Positions 1 to 11,891 of a stretch of 64,000 bases of DNA are shown here, piece by piece (the first letter of the stretch is position 1; every line of letters starts with the position of its first letter). The stretch covers positions 79,956,263 to 80,020,262 of the forward strand of contig NC_092803.1 in the NCBI RefSeq assembly GCF_040954645.1, read 5' to 3'. The DNA comes from Diabrotica undecimpunctata. Taxonomy: Eukaryota; Arthropoda; Insecta; Coleoptera; Chrysomelidae. Made by a program: the position numbers and the translations under genes. A model generated the notes under the pieces. It did not search any database. It saw only the letters and a program-made list of their open reading frames with translations, and had not been told where the DNA came from.

Positions 1-600
1 GCTTCTCTTGTTGCTTCTTCAATGTTTTTTTTTTAATTTTCTCCCATCCCGCGTTTATGTCTTTGATATCTTCTGTTTGTTTCAGCTGTATCTTCTGTTC
101 TAGCCTCCTTTGGTACATTTTTTATGTAAAGTCGTTCCACAGTGATTCTACATTGAATTTTTCCTTGGTAGTTTCCTGTAGAAAATGTTTTGGTGTTATT
201 TTAATTCTTATTTTTGATGGTACTAGTTTGTGTTCACTCCCTGCGTCTGCTAAGTTTAAAGTTCGGATATCTAGAATCTGCTTTGAGTGGATTTTTCTAT
301 TAGTGACTATAAAATCAATTATAAATTTGTACCCCCTGGAGTTGTCAAATGTATATTTATACTGGAGCTTATGGTCGAAAAATGTATTATTGGTTCTCAG
401 TTCGTTAAAAGCACAGATATTAGTCATGAGTACTAAATTTGCGTTGACATGTTTTTCATTAAATCTTTGTTTTACTATCGAAACTATTTCGTTTCCAATT
501 TGTTCATTAAAGTCACCCATAAGGATTAAGGGTTTTTCATGAGGTATTGCATCCAGGATGGTTTGCTATTGTTCGTAGAATGATACCGTTGGCATGCTTT
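1..600 (-). pseudogene. LINE endonuclease remnant (APE-type non-LTR retrotransposon)
   Basis: Reading right to left, the fragment starts near 595 with FYEQ, a stop, then QTILDAIP and ILMGDFNEQIG. GDFN is the core motif of the APE-like endonuclease of non-LTR retrotransposons. The domain continues through a DFIVTN stretch (DYILV in relatives) and a degenerate AGSEHKLV, the position of the SDH motif. After a break near 122 it runs on as a lysine-rich linker (KMYQRRLEQKIQLKQ) to the window edge. There is one stop near 570 and at least one frame change, so it is dead. Its neighbours are unrelated debris. The same LINE type recurs at 26.5-28.6, 29.6-30.9 and 51.9-53.2 kb. The clade (RTE/CR1-like) is not resolved. 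Confidence 0.75.
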
Positions 601-1189
601 AACCCACAACTTAATAAAGAAATCAACACACAGCGGCGGTAAATTAAAATAACAGAAAATTAAGTTAAAAATGCAAAAAAAAACTGAGAAATCGAAAAGT
701 GTCAGGAGCATATACAATTAGAAACAAACAAATAAAATATGGAGAACTACGCTTATCAAAGGAACTTAGAACAATTTTAAATAAAATAATTCAGGAAGAT
801 AAAGCATTTGATACGACTAAGATACGACTAAGCGACGTGACATAGTAAACTAGTAACCATATTTATATCGAAAAATATATTGCCCAAATGAAGGGATTAT
901 AGAATAAATTAGTTAGGTCTGCTTAACCAAAAAAAAAGATAGATGGTAAGTTAACCACACACAATCTTAAGTAGTTTTTAATACTTATTTTTTATCTCAA
1001 AATTTACCATCATTAAATAATTAACATTACTTAAGATTGTGAGTATTGATTCATTTCCCATATACTTGTATTAGGGACTCACATTGGCAACATGTTCGTC
1101 ATTTTTAAAGTAATTCCAATAAATAGAAGAATAAGACGATGAGACAGCTTATGTCCATAATTTTTTAACGGGATGGTAGATAAATTAAT
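601..1189. other. No recognisable feature
   Basis: AT-rich sequence with no open frame of note and no motif I can assign. It separates two LINE remnants. Confidence 0.5.
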
Positions 1190-1570
1190 AGAGAATGTCT
1201 AACCATCCACTGGATACAAAGTGTGAAAAAGGATATCGAAATGATAGGTTACGCAGACGATACTCTATTGCTGGCCAGTGTAAACTAGACATCTAATAAA
1301 AAATAATACAATCAGTTGGGTGTTTTAATTATTTGGGAGAGAATATAACAAGCCAACAAAACATCTATAAAGAAATAGACAACAAGGTTAGAAAATGAGC
1401 AGCCGATGCCGTTGCATTAAGAGACATGGTCTACCAAAAAACCAGCATCTAGGATTATACAAACAGTACAAACAGGAACAAAAACAAATGTTTATGAAAC
1501 TTGTGGCTAACGGGATTGAACAAGAAACGAAGATCTCAGGTAAAAATGTGCTCGTTAAAATCCAAGATGT
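1190..1570 (+). pseudogene. LINE reverse-transcriptase 3' remnant
   Basis: Near 1240 the plus strand reads MIGYADDTLLLAS, the catalytic YADD motif of a non-LTR reverse transcriptase. About 70 bases on comes FNYLGENITSQQNIYKEID, matching the conserved 'F.YLG..I' segment after the palm of insect LINEs. It then decays across several frames; an in-frame TGA follows EIDNKVRK. The spacing from YADD to YLG is shorter than normal, so there is an internal deletion. Its RT resembles the fragments at 10.4 and 44.9 kb. Confidence 0.7.
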
Positions 1571-1592
1571 ATTTAGTTGAAATACATCTTGG
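1562..1592. repeat. Perfect 13-bp hairpin
   Basis: Bases 1562-1574 (CCAAGATGTATTT) are the exact reverse complement of 1580-1592, with a 5-base loop AGTTG. It lies at the 3' edge of the LINE remnant. The stem is too short for a typical animal pre-miRNA. It could be a chance palindrome or a transposon end. Confidence 0.6.
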
Positions 1593-1924
1593 GTATACAG
1601 TATAAAACAATTTCAAACAAGAAATGTAAGATAATTTTGAACAAAAATATTTATATTTATTAGCACTGCTTTTGACTGTCAGTTACGCGCGAAATACATT
1701 TTTGAAATTAAATTTGTATCAACTCTACGGTTAATTAAAAATTAAATATCTTTTGATCATAGTATTCTATCGGTAAAAGTTAAAATGCCATTTAAAGTTA
1801 AAGAGTTCAGCTTTTGTATTCAATTTTTGTATTTTTCCGCCAATAAATTAAGTTTCTATAAAGCTGTTTTATTTTTTACGATTCTCATGAGGTCAAGAAA
1901 ATTATACATGTGTTAAAAAGTACT
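1593..1924. other. No recognisable feature
   Basis: AT-rich; no open frame or repeat recognised. Confidence 0.5.
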
Positions 1925-2215
1925 ATAATTAATGAGTTACGTCTCCCCAACTGCTTCCACCTTTTATCTACTGCGCCAATCTCATCCATTGTTTTGTTTT
2001 CCTGTTACTGCTCTTATACGGTCCAGCTATCTATTCTATAATCTCCCTTTACTTTTTTCGCCCCTCTTGGTCTTTATTTCCTGATTCTCCGTATCGATTT
2101 GTTATCATCGTGTTAATCACGATGTCTCTGACCATTGTTTCGATAGTTTTATTTCGATATTTCGTATCTTTTCTCTTAGTGAAAATTCTCAGCATTTTTG
2201 TTCCACTATTCTGTG
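1925..2215 (-). pseudogene. LINE C-terminal remnant, diverged copy of 6143-6770
   Basis: Read on the minus strand this gives KMLRIFTKRKDTKYRNK and ETMVRDIV, then ENKTMDEIGAVDKRWKQLG. These line up in order with the better preserved fragment at 6143-6770 (MLGISLRDKIRNTEIRRR, TRDIVEEI, AGKQWIRLAQDREKRKQLG). The nucleotide match is also visible on the plus strand. Frame changes and stops show it is an old copy of the extreme C-terminus of one LINE family. Confidence 0.65.
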
Positions 2216-2840
2216 TGTGTTTTTTAGTTTTTTTTAATAAACTTCACGGCAAGGTACATGATCACTAACTCATGGATAGACTATATTAATACATAATAGA
2301 TAAATATTTTTTAAAGGTGAATAGTTCCAGCAAGTTAGTGTCTCGTTGTATTAATCTTTGTATTAATTTTATTGATGATTTCTTGTCTAAGATCGATTTG
2401 TACTTGCAAAATTATTAGAAACTTTGTATTAAATATATACATTTTAACATTTTAAATTAATAAGTGAGAGAAAAACTGAAATCATAGAAATGACAAGAGC
2501 AACATTTCTCAAGATAGAGTGGCTTAGTAAGTGAGCTCAGAATAACCCCCACGATCCAGACACAAACATTACTTAGAGTGTTGTGTGATTATCTGGAATA
2601 GAGACTTGGACCATGGGTTGGGCAATGGACTTGGCCTTACGCAGTATTATTAGTTAAAAAAAATTGGTGATTTTAGATAGAACTCAATTCACATACATTT
2701 TTGATAATGGCACAAAAAGCCGAAATTATTGATGACTCACTGTGTAAAACACAGTCATGTTCAGATATTACTTTAAAATACAAAGCTTTATTAGTATCGA
2801 ACACAAACTTTATTTTCGTAGAAAAATGAAATGAACTATT
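2216..2840. other. No recognisable feature
   Basis: AT-rich sequence; the short open frames here show no family motif. Confidence 0.45.
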
Positions 2841-2982
2841 TTTACTGGGAAAAAGCCACAATTTTACTTAAAAATATATTTAATTTGACGTTTAAATTTT
2901 TTTGAGAATGATTTCTAAAGTGGAAACCAAACTGTCAAAATAAACTTATCTTAAAGTAAAATTGTGGCTTATCCCCAGTAAA
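2841..2982. repeat. Palindromic repeat, MITE-like
   Basis: The left arm, starting TTTACTGGGAAAAAGCCACA, is an imperfect reverse complement of the right arm ending at 2982 (TGGCTTATCCCCAGTAAA on this strand). The arms are about 32 bases with 3-4 mismatches, and about 80 bases lie between. The spacer holds ATGATTTCTAAAGTGGAAAC, which resembles ACGATTTCCGGAGTGAAAA at 11122. A short palindromic element with a diverged second copy suggests a non-autonomous transposon family. No transposase is present and no target duplication is clear. Confidence 0.5.
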
Positions 2983-3660
<678 letters not shown>

Positions 3661-4116
3661 TTTCTTGGGTTTAGGTTCATCAAAATTTATATTACATGTG
3701 GAACTAGATTTTAATTTCCATTTTTAAACAAAATTTTATTTTTGGCAATATAATTGTAAAAATAAAAATTTTAAGGTAAAAGGCTTATTTGTAATTGGTC
3801 GCTATTTAACTTATTTATAAATTCAATTGTTTTTGTGTTACGAAAATGTTTTTAAAATTATATTAAAATTTCAGAGAAGCATTTATTAGATAAGGACATT
3901 TTTGTATTAATTCTTTTTGAAATGTATTAGCAGCAATTTTATTAACCAAACTAATTTTATTTGGTGAGTTAACAAAAATTTTTTTTTCTTTCTAGTTCAA
4001 TTTTGTAAGATATTTTGTCTTTTTTAGAATCTCTTGATAATAATTGTAAACACAATTGAAAGCTCGAGATAATAAATAGTTAACCAATAGCCCTTTTTAT
4101 TGACTCCAACCAAAAC

Positions 4117-4172
<56 letters not shown>

Positions 4173-4184
4173 TTAATATATATA

Positions 4185-4251
<67 letters not shown>
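4117..4251. repeat. (TA)n microsatellite split by a transposon
   Basis: An AT dinucleotide tract with TTTAAT interruptions near 4170-4190. It stops exactly at the left end of the Tc1 element and resumes after its right end (5818 onward). Confidence 0.9.
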
Positions 4252-4254
<3 letters not shown>

Positions 4255-4290
4255 TCATGGACAAAAATATCGAATATTTTGAAATTTTCA
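4252..4290. repeat. Tc1 left terminal inverted repeat
   Basis: CACTCATGGACAAAAATATC and onward. Complementary to 5779-5817 with one visible mismatch (GAAATTTTC against GGAATTTTC). Confidence 0.85.
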
Positions 4291-4499
4291 AATTTTTGTT
4301 TTTTCAAAATAAATAATAATTTTTAATTAACAATTTTAAGTTTTTATGCAGAGAAAATTGTGGAAAAAATAAATGTTTAATATTAGGTAAATAAGGTTAT
4401 TTTACTCTAAACTTAAATGATAATTTAAATTGCTTAAACAAGTCGTTTTAACTAAAAAACTGGATAATCAGTAACGAGTATTTTCTCCTCTAGCTCTTA

Positions 4500-5510
4500 T
4501 TACTGCTTCCATCTTTCTCAGCATGCTTGCAAGTAAATTTTGGGATAATACTGCAGCATGCTTGCAATACTTGGGAAATTGTATTCAGTTCATCCTGTGC
4601 AGCAAGCCGAAACTACTCTATCGTATTTGAAATGGAATTTCTTTGTGGTATGCAGCGTTTTAGGTGATCCCACATGTGCTCTATTGGATTTAAATCCGGG
4701 CTAGGTGGTGGCCAATCCAATCTTCGAATTTGGACCTCATCAAGAGATTTACTCACTATGGCAGCGGCATGTGGTCGGGCCTTATCGTGCATTAACGTGA
4801 ATCTTTCATATCCAATGTAACCAACATGTGACAAAACATGATCTTGCAGGATGTTTTAAACCTAAGAATCACCAGTCATCCGTCCAATCACTTTCACAAG
4901 TGCGGTACGTACATCCCAACTAATACTTTTCCAAAGAATTATGCCTTCAACTCCAAAACTAACGGTCTGGGCGAGACTGCAGCTGGCGAATCGTTCTCCA
5001 ACTCGCCTGTAGATGTAGTTTTGACCATCTGGCTTCCATAATAGGATTCTGGTCTCATCAGTGAAAAGAACGTTTTTCCAGTTTTCGATATTCCACTAAA
5101 TAGGTGTTCTTGCAAATTCCAAACGACGAGCTTTGTGATTTTAGGGAAGACGTGGAACTTTGGCGGGGCGTCTGGGCTTTAAGTTTGCTTGTTTTGATCT
5201 TCGTCTAACTGTTTGTGAACTCACATTAACTTGTCTAACATTTAATAGCTCATTTCTGAGGTGCATCGATGTCAATGAACGATTTCGTGTAGAATTAAGA
5301 ACCAAAAAAACGGTCATCAATTGCGGTTGTGCACCTTGGGCGTCCTTGACCAGGCCTTCGTACAAAATTTCCTGTTTCGCGGTACCTTTTTGCAGTATTC
5401 GAAACTATATATTCAGTTCTGCTGAGACGTCGTGCGATACCTTTTTGTGCATATCCTTCCTAGTACAAAATTACAATTTGTTCTACTTGGACTTCAACGC
5501 AGTGTCGAAT
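4500..5510 (-). pseudogene. Tc1 transposase, disrupted
   Basis: From the N-terminal side (near 5480) the minus strand reads VEQIVILY, a stop, EGYAQKGIARRLSRT and RRPGQGRPR. This is the paired-like helix-turn-helix with its GRPR hook. A second HTH portion with SSQTVRRR follows. The DDE domain shows VLFTDETR (first Asp), LMHDKARPHAA (second Asp; most relatives have DNARPH) and PPPSPDLNPIEHMWD (Glu). Thirty-four residues separate the second Asp from the Glu, giving DD34E. At least three frame changes or stops break it, including one after VPRLP near 5141 and one in the centre near 4835. The catalytic residues themselves survive. Confidence 0.88.
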
Positions 5511-5778
5511 TGGTGGGATACTTGTTTTAAACTTAGTTAAATCAAAATAATATTTAATTAAACTTAATAAACTAACCTAAAAATAACCGAATTAGTATGA
5601 TTTTTCCTTAACGTGAAGATGGATTTTTATGATAAAATGTACGAATGACGCTAACCACTGAATAAACGTCAAAATAAACATCAAAATATTTTTAACCAGT
5701 TGAGTACATCAGCCTACTATACGAGTCTTATCAACAATCTGAAATTATTTTGAAATAATGGTGACTACAAAAAAAATT

Positions 5779-5817
5779 AGAAAATTCCAAAATATTCGAT
5801 ATTTTTGTCCATGAGTG
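5779..5817. repeat. Tc1 right terminal inverted repeat
   Basis: Ends ATTTTTGTCCATGAGTG and is followed by TA at 5818. Partner of 4252-4290. Confidence 0.85.
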
Positions 5818-5833
5818 TATATATATAATAATA

Positions 5834-6139
5834 TATTTATCCGTCGAATAAAAACCGTAGGACATACGGAATTGGTCTTTTATTTAATTATCCAATTCGT
5901 TAAATGGTCCAACATTTACCGAACTCTAGTCATCTTATTTATTTTACTACAATTTTGTTAAGTTTATTCTTTATGTCACTACATTTATTCTTCTGAGTAT
6001 TTTTATTTCTACGATGTACATTCCTTAATATTTGTTCTGTTTAACTGTCAAACATTGAGTGTCATATGTATTGAATTTACCTCTAAAAGCAATGGAATAT
6101 AGCAAAAATTCAATGGAAAACTGTGTGAATTCTTCTTCT
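5834..6139. other. No recognisable feature
   Basis: AT-rich spacer between the Tc1 element and a LINE fragment; nothing recognised. Confidence 0.45.
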
Positions 6140-6142
6140 TTG

Positions 6143-6770
6143 TCAACCATTTTTCATCCACTCCTGAGTGTAGGTCTCTCCCAATTGCTTCCTTTTTTCT
6201 CTATCTTGCGCCAATCTGATCCACTGTTTGCCTGCCACTGTTCTTATGTCATCTACCCATCTTTTTTGAGGTCTTCCCATGCTTCTTGTTGCCGTCCTTA
6301 GTCTCCATTCTAGAATTCTCCGTGTCCACCTGTTGTCATTATATCGGGCTACGTGACCTGCCCAGCGCCATTTCATTTTTGCAATTTCTTCCACAATATC
6401 CCTAGTCTTCGTTCTACGTCTTATCTCGGTGTTTCTAATCTTGTCCCTTAGTGATATTCCAAGCATGATTCGTTTCATTGCTCTTTGCGTTGTTTCTAAT
6501 TTTTTAGCAGATTTTTTGGTAAGGGCTACTGTCTCCAAGCCGTAAGTACAAACTGGTAGTATGCATGTGTTATACACTTTTTTCTTTAAGTTTACAGGAA
6601 TGGAGGTGTTTTTGAAGATATATGCTAATTTGCCGAAAATGCCCCATGCCAGTTGTGTTCTTCTTTTAATTTCAGCATCTTGATTTGGTTTTCCCAGTTT
6701 GATAACATGACCTAGATATACATAATGTTCAATATTTTCTATGGTATGATTTTGTATATGGAATTCTTAA
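6143..6770 (-). pseudogene. LINE reverse transcriptase C-terminal fragment
   Basis: The open part covers 144 codons up to 6577, and the same reading continues to about 6770 without a convincing start. Motifs in order: YLGHVIKLGKPNQDAEIKRR, then LPVCTYGLETVALT, MLGISLRDKIRNTEIRRR, KWRWAGHVARYNDNRW and GRPQKRWVDD. 'YG.ET..LT' and 'W.GHV.R' are typical of the region beyond the RT palm in insect LINEs of the RTE/CR1-like group. The whole endonuclease and catalytic RT are missing, as in 5'-truncated insertions. Diverged copies lie at 1925-2215 and 58285-59330. Confidence 0.82.
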
Positions 6771-8829
6771 CTGGTAGTAAACAATAAAGAAAAATTTTAA
6801 CAGATTAGAGTAATAATGAATTTTAAAAAAATGTTACCCCTTTTCCTTTCTCCAAGTTCCTTATATTTGTGCTGTGTCTCTATGTGGAGAAAAAAATAAA
6901 ACGAACAATCTTAAATATTCTCCAAATATTCTAACCGATCTACATGCCGACTCTATTATTCATTTATATTGGTTCATAATTTTTGCCAATTTAATTTTAT
7001 AAAATAACTATTTTACAAACTGTGAATACCGTCTACAGATCTATAATTAATTTACACGATGAATAGGACATTCAACCGGAGAAACAGCCCGAGGCATATC
7101 TTTATATCTAAATCTTAATTTATTAATAATATGTTTATGCATATGTGACCGTTAATAATTTTTATATAATTCATTTTTGATAATGTCTTAATCCGGATTA
7201 ACAGATGTATTTTTACCGCTCTGTCATTATCAACATTGTTGATTATCAAAGAAATCGTTTTTAATATTAGGCTGAAGATGCATTCACTTCGCGTGTCGAA
7301 ATATTTGAAACCAAACTACATGGGAACGGATTAGGGCGTGGATAAAATCTATCCGTTTAAAAAGTAATCTTAGAGTAGCATTCAGAGTTAAGCACTAGGT
7401 AGAGCTTTCCCATTAACAAAAAGAAGCCGGAATTCGTTAAAATGTAGAAATACTTTATTACTTATACATTTAATAATGGGAAAAGCCGATGCATATGCCG
7501 CACATTTTAAAATTGCACGTTATTACTTGGATATAACAGTATATTACGGCCATTTTTGTAGAATATCAGAGTATTTATGATATGTATATAAATATATAAT
7601 AGAATATTATCAAAAGTTAAAAAAAAATGTATTAATATTTAGTTATTTGCTGGTAGATAATTGTTTTTCTTCTAGACTGAAAACTGGATGGAATTGGGTG
7701 TACACAGTGTGAGAATAACATCTGATTGATTATTACAATCAAGATAAATTATTTGCCTCAATTTTACATACACACCTTCCCCCTAAATGTCTAATAAATC
7801 TAATAAGCAAGTTCTTTAGATAAATTTTAATGATTATTTAAGTAATAAAAATTAATTTTGTTTCCTTTTGGCCAGCTTATATTTTTCAAGATCTTGCCTA
7901 CACTTACTTTCTTACCCCTTGTGTACTTTAATTTTCCCTTTATTCCTGTTTTAATGCAGTTTTTTTTTTTTTCGCTGTTTAGCATACATCAGTTATTATT
8001 AGTGTTTCCAGTGTTTTGTAATATTTCGACTTCATTTGTTGTTTTACTTAGGTTTATCTTGTCTTTCAGTGTCATAAGCTAGCAGTTTTTATAATCGCGT
8101 ACATTTTCTTTTTATATCAAAAAATAATTTATTTAAAACTGAATTTGTCCCTTTTATTTGTGATAAATTGGCTTTTACTTTTTTTAAGAACAAGTTAAAA
8201 CCGCTGTATTTGTATTTTTTTCTTAGGTTATCTTAGAATTTAATATTATTTTTACAATTTTCCCGTCAAAGATCGATACATTATGCAAACGAACAATAAA
8301 AAATATGACTTTTAGTAAAAAATTGGTAACCATTCTCTTATATAGTGGTCATAATCGATTCTTGTACTTAGTTCGAATCGATTATCCCCGCACTGAGAAA
8401 GGTAAAGTAAAAAAGAGTAACAATTTCCTGCTCTCAAAGAAACCTAACAATACGTTATTTAGTTTCGTATTACAAAGGATATTTCATTTTATTGTGGCTA
8501 TTAGATACTTTCTGTGGTATTAAGAACGATTTTGAGTAAAATCCCGGTATTATTGTGGATGGGTGTAGTCGTAATAATAGTATCATTTAGATTATTGGCA
8601 ACTGGAAATGAAAAACGAGATGGTTTAATTTTATGGCTTTTTATTTTTAAGGAACAATGTAAATTGCGTATTAGAAAAACTGACCGTGCAGTTGCATTTA
8701 TATATCAAATAAATGTACTTCATCAGATTTTGCCAGATCCGCACTAAAATAAGAATATATGGCTACTACGTATTATGTGTTGAAATAAAACGTTCCTATT
8801 AAGTTTTAATTAAAATAAACAGATGATTT
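6771..8829. other. Long AT-rich interval without a supported gene
   Basis: The short open frames here (up to 77 codons) match nothing I recognise. Around 7272-7301 the sequence GCTGAAGATGCATTCACTTC, followed shortly by TCGAAA, resembles the tails seen next to Penelope-like and similar elements. That is only a resemblance. Confidence 0.4.
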
Positions 8830-9480
8830 TGAAATAAAATGTGAATATTCCTGTCCAAGTTTACCAGGTTTGGGTATAAAAGCTACCCTTATGAGCCTCT
8901 ATGCTTTTGTAATGTACCCCAGTCCTAAGCTATCCTGTAGTATTCTGTATAATTTTGTATACAGAAAGTCATTAGCCTTGTAATCAATCCCGTCCAGACT
9001 TTGTGAATAATATGGCTTTTAACGCACGCCAGTTTTCCCTAAAATCATAAATTATGGTATCCAGACCAGTCTGCTTCAATGTGTCTACTATTGCTAATTG
9101 TGTTTTAGATTTAGGAAAGAGCACCCTTAAAAGTGATATTAGGGTGTCTTTATTATTCAAGGTGTATACCTGGCTACTTTTGGAGCGAAAAAATACTTAG
9201 CTTAGGGTCTTTTAGAGAACTTTTTGAAGAAATTTCTGCAGATTGTTCAATTTCCTGGCAATTTCTTATCAACAATTTTTTTTTGCCCTTTTCAGTTCTT
9301 TATTATATTCAGTTAGAGCTTCACGATAATCATCTCACCTAATTTTCGTCTAACTTCTGGCAACTGTTTGATTTGCAAAGTTATCATTTCAATGCGGTAC
9401 TTTCCTATTGAAATTTCTTAATCTCTTCAGATAATTGTCTTGGTATGCTGACATGACAACCTCTTAGAATTGTTCTGTGT
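8830..9480 (-). pseudogene. Non-LTR retrotransposon remnant (I/R1/Jockey-like)
   Basis: From about 9390 downward the minus strand gives LRDYREALTEYNKELKRAKK, which matches the endonuclease-RT linker of R1/I-type elements. Next come KLNNLQKFLQKVL, LISLLRVLFP, and SGRD with the IDYKANDF context of the 'GPDGI' motif. Last is RVAFIPKPGKLGQE, the conserved 'V.FIPKPGK' segment at the start of the RT fingers. Many stops and frame shifts make it old. This family differs from the other LINEs in the window, which have an 'NYRGI'-type segment at this place. Confidence 0.7.
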
Positions 9481-9589
9481 CCTGTCTATATCAAGTCTGG
9501 TGGATTCAGATCGAGTAAATTAGAGTGTATAAAAATCACCATAAAAAATAAAACATTAATTCACTTTTTTTTCTAAAACAGACAAGGAT

Positions 9590-10330
9590 TAATTTGTTAT
9601 CCACACCAACAGATATTTAAACTACCACTTAAACCACAACGTAAATATCAAAAAAGGAATTAATAAATCAGTATATGATAGAGTCCGAAATACCTGCTCC
9701 AATAAAAATGCATCTCAGGAAGAGAAAAACTTTTTGTTGCTAACAAACGTTTTGACAAAAAATGTCTACCCATTGTCATTTATAAACAAGAAATTTCACA
9801 AGATTAAAGAAAGAGACAACAAGCCAGCACAAGTAATCCAGAAATGCTCACAAGAAGGGATACAAAAATGACAACAATACCATATATAAGGAGCTTATCA
9901 GAAAAATTGAAAAACATAGCAAATAAGAACAACAACATTCAAAATAACCAACACACTGACAACTATTCTGTGCGAAACCAAATCTAACAATATACAAGCA
10001 AGATCAAAAACCTGCATCTATAAAATGCCCTCTAAACAATTTCTACGTCGGAGAAGCCGCAAGACCACTAAGTGTCAGGATAAACAAGCATGAAACATAG
10101 ATCAAAAACAGAAATTTCGACAAATTTAAAATCTGCAAAAATGCCTGGGATAACGAGCACAGAGTACAATGATAGGACACAAACAATACACAATACGCAA
10201 ACATATTGTCTACGTAAACACACGAACAGACAAATAATAGAGAAAAAAACGCACAAAACTGTCGGAATTTAATATTTCGAAAGTAAAAAGACTACCCTCA
10301 GAATTTTTTTAAACCAAAAACAGCTAACTG
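9590..10330 (+). pseudogene. Penelope-like element remnant with GIY-YIG domain
   Basis: The reading TTIPYIRSLSEKLKNIANK near 9870 matches the end of the Penelope RT ('LPY..G.SEK..RI'). Then NNFYVGEAARPLSVRINKHE near 10040 is a clear GIY-YIG-type endonuclease segment (YVGE.ARPLS.R..EH). It is followed by ICKNAWDNEHRVQ, the 'AW..NH.I.W' motif. Frames change several times. The 60-codon open piece at 10090-10272 is part of it, not a separate gene. It joins directly to a LINE fragment at 10400. Confidence 0.78.
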
Positions 10331-10399
10331 CCTACTAGTTTGGGTCCAAGTAAGTCAACCATCAATTTTCATAAACATAACCTAATAATACCTATCTAT

Positions 10400-11027
10400 A
10401 AGTGAAGAAGACATAGAAGATCTACAGATTGATGACAACGTAACAATCAAAGGAAAGGATAAATTCAAATACCTGGGGTTTATAATCACGAAAAAGGCAA
10501 CAACAGAGGAAGAAATTACACAAAGATTAGGACAAACAAGAACAGCAATCCGACAACTTAACTCAGTATGGTGGGATAGACACCTAAATATGAAGACAAA
10601 AACGCAGATTTATAAAACATTAGTGCGAAGTATTATGACATATGGGGCTGAAAATTGGATCATAAACAAGAAAACCAGCAGTAAGATAGTAGCAACAGAG
10701 ATAAAATGCCTGCGAAGATGCTGCAGAGTAACAAGAATGGATAGGAGAAGTAATGACGAAATAAAGCAAAGAACATCAATAGAAACAGACATACTAACAT
10801 ATATAGAACAAAAAAGACTAAAGTGGTATGGACATGTAAGAAGAACTGGCGACAGCAGATGGATAAAGAAAATAACCGAATGGAGCCCCATAGGAAGGAG
10901 GAAAAGAGGACGACCCCGAAAATCCTGGAGGAACGAAGTAGACGACGCCATGAGTAAGAGAGGACTGAACGATGGAGAATGGAACAACAGAGAGAGATGG
11001 AAACGGTTGAGCGAGGGAAGGCAGTGA
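10400..11027 (+). pseudogene. LINE reverse transcriptase C-terminal fragment
   Basis: The frame is open from about 10400 to the stop at 11025-11027. Motifs: EDLQIDDNVTIKGKDKFKYL, GFIITKKATTEEEI, TLVRSIMTYGAENW, KCLRRCCRVTRMDRRSNDE, KRLKWYGHVRRTGDSRW and RRKRGRPRKSWRNEVDDAM. This is the post-palm region of an RTE/CR1-like LINE: 'YG.E.W', 'L.W.GHV.R', 'GRP..W'. The reading frame is clean for over 200 codons, so the copy is fairly young but heavily 5'-truncated. A short (TA)n run follows within 35 bases and may be its 3' tail. Confidence 0.85.
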
Positions 11028-11094
11028 ATACTGTAGAATCCCTATGTATATATATATATAACCTAATAATAACTTGGTAGACATTTTTCCAAGA

Positions 11095-11215
11095 TTTTAA
11101 CATACCAAAATTTTTTTTTGAAAACGATTTCCGGAGTGAAAAAAAATAGAAAGGTCAAACGTTAGTTAAAAATGTAATTTTTATTACAATAAATAAATTG
11201 TGAGTTAGCCCATAG
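11095..11215. repeat. Diverged second copy of the 2841-2982 repeat
   Basis: AAAACGATTTCCGGAGTGAA and, about 70 bases on, ATTGTGAGTTAGCCCATAGA correspond in order and spacing to the core and right arm of the palindromic repeat at 2.84 kb. The left arm is degraded. Confidence 0.4.
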
Positions 11216-11833
11216 AAACATAATATTTAACTTAGAAATCCACAAAGATCGTTATTATGTATGATAAATGGAAAGTAGATAGACTTTACTCTAAGTACGT
11301 AATAAAGCTAGAAGACGAAGCAAGTTCAAGAAAGCAAGTGGTATGCTCTGTACGCAAATAAAAACAATAAAACTCAAACCTAAATTATTATAAATAATAA
11401 TTGTAAAACCAACTACGATAATATTTAATTGTAACCTGGTAAAAAAGTACAATGAAGGCATTGCTTAGAAATTGAAATGATTATGTAGACAAGGGAAGTA
11501 AACTAAAAGTATAAAATTAAACAGAATTATACTAGAGAAAGTTTAAGAGTGGCACTGATTTCTGGCAAAATTCAGTCATATAGGTAAATCCAGCTGATAT
11601 CGACCGCAAAACTTTTTCCTTGTCTTGTCTAATTGTCTTGAAGATATGATTTGAGTAACAGATACTGTCATAGTAAAAAACTTAGCGGTAAAATAGGTAT
11701 TGGTTTATATAGATAAAAATAATATACAAATCATATGTAGATAAAAGCTACTCTTCAATATTGGCAAGTCGTTTAATAAAGTATAATGTATAGGACTCCT
11801 TTAAGTACGAAATCAGATAGCCACCAACAACAA

Positions 11834-11845
11834 TTTATTTATTTA
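11834..11845 (-). terminator. Candidate poly(A) signal
   Basis: On the minus strand ATAAATAAATAAAT lies about 50 bases after the stop codon of the EcKL gene, giving two overlapping AATAAA hexamers. Position and sequence fit, but such motifs are frequent in AT-rich DNA. Confidence 0.45.
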
Positions 11846-11891
11846 TAAAATCACAATTAACAAAAAATGTTAAAATTTAAAACCAAACAAC

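Larger units (their letters stand above)
4252..5817 (-). mobile_element. Tc1-type (DD34E) transposon, full length but inactive
   Basis: The element is 1,566 bp and bounded by terminal inverted repeats of about 38 bp with one visible mismatch. The left end starts CACTCATGGACAAAAATATC and the right end is its complement. TA dinucleotides flank both ends (4250-4251 and 5818-5819), the target duplication expected of Tc1/mariner. The host site is a (TA)n tract. Length, TIR sequence type and a transposase between them all fit the Tc1 group. Stops and frameshifts in the transposase mean it cannot move by itself, but the ends look usable by an active relative. Confidence 0.9.

Noticed and set aside
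8360..8390. AGTTCGAATCG as a tRNA B box
   Set aside because: No matching A box or cloverleaf around it.
8305..8747. Two overlapping plus-strand frames of 72 and 77 codons
   Set aside because: No motif, no homology recognised, codon content like random AT-rich DNA.
10610..11103. Hydrophobic minus-strand frames opposite the LINE at 10.4-11.0 kb (also opposite 47.6-48.2 and 61.2-62.4 kb)
   Set aside because: Complement of lysine-rich coding sequence; these are shadows of the real frame.
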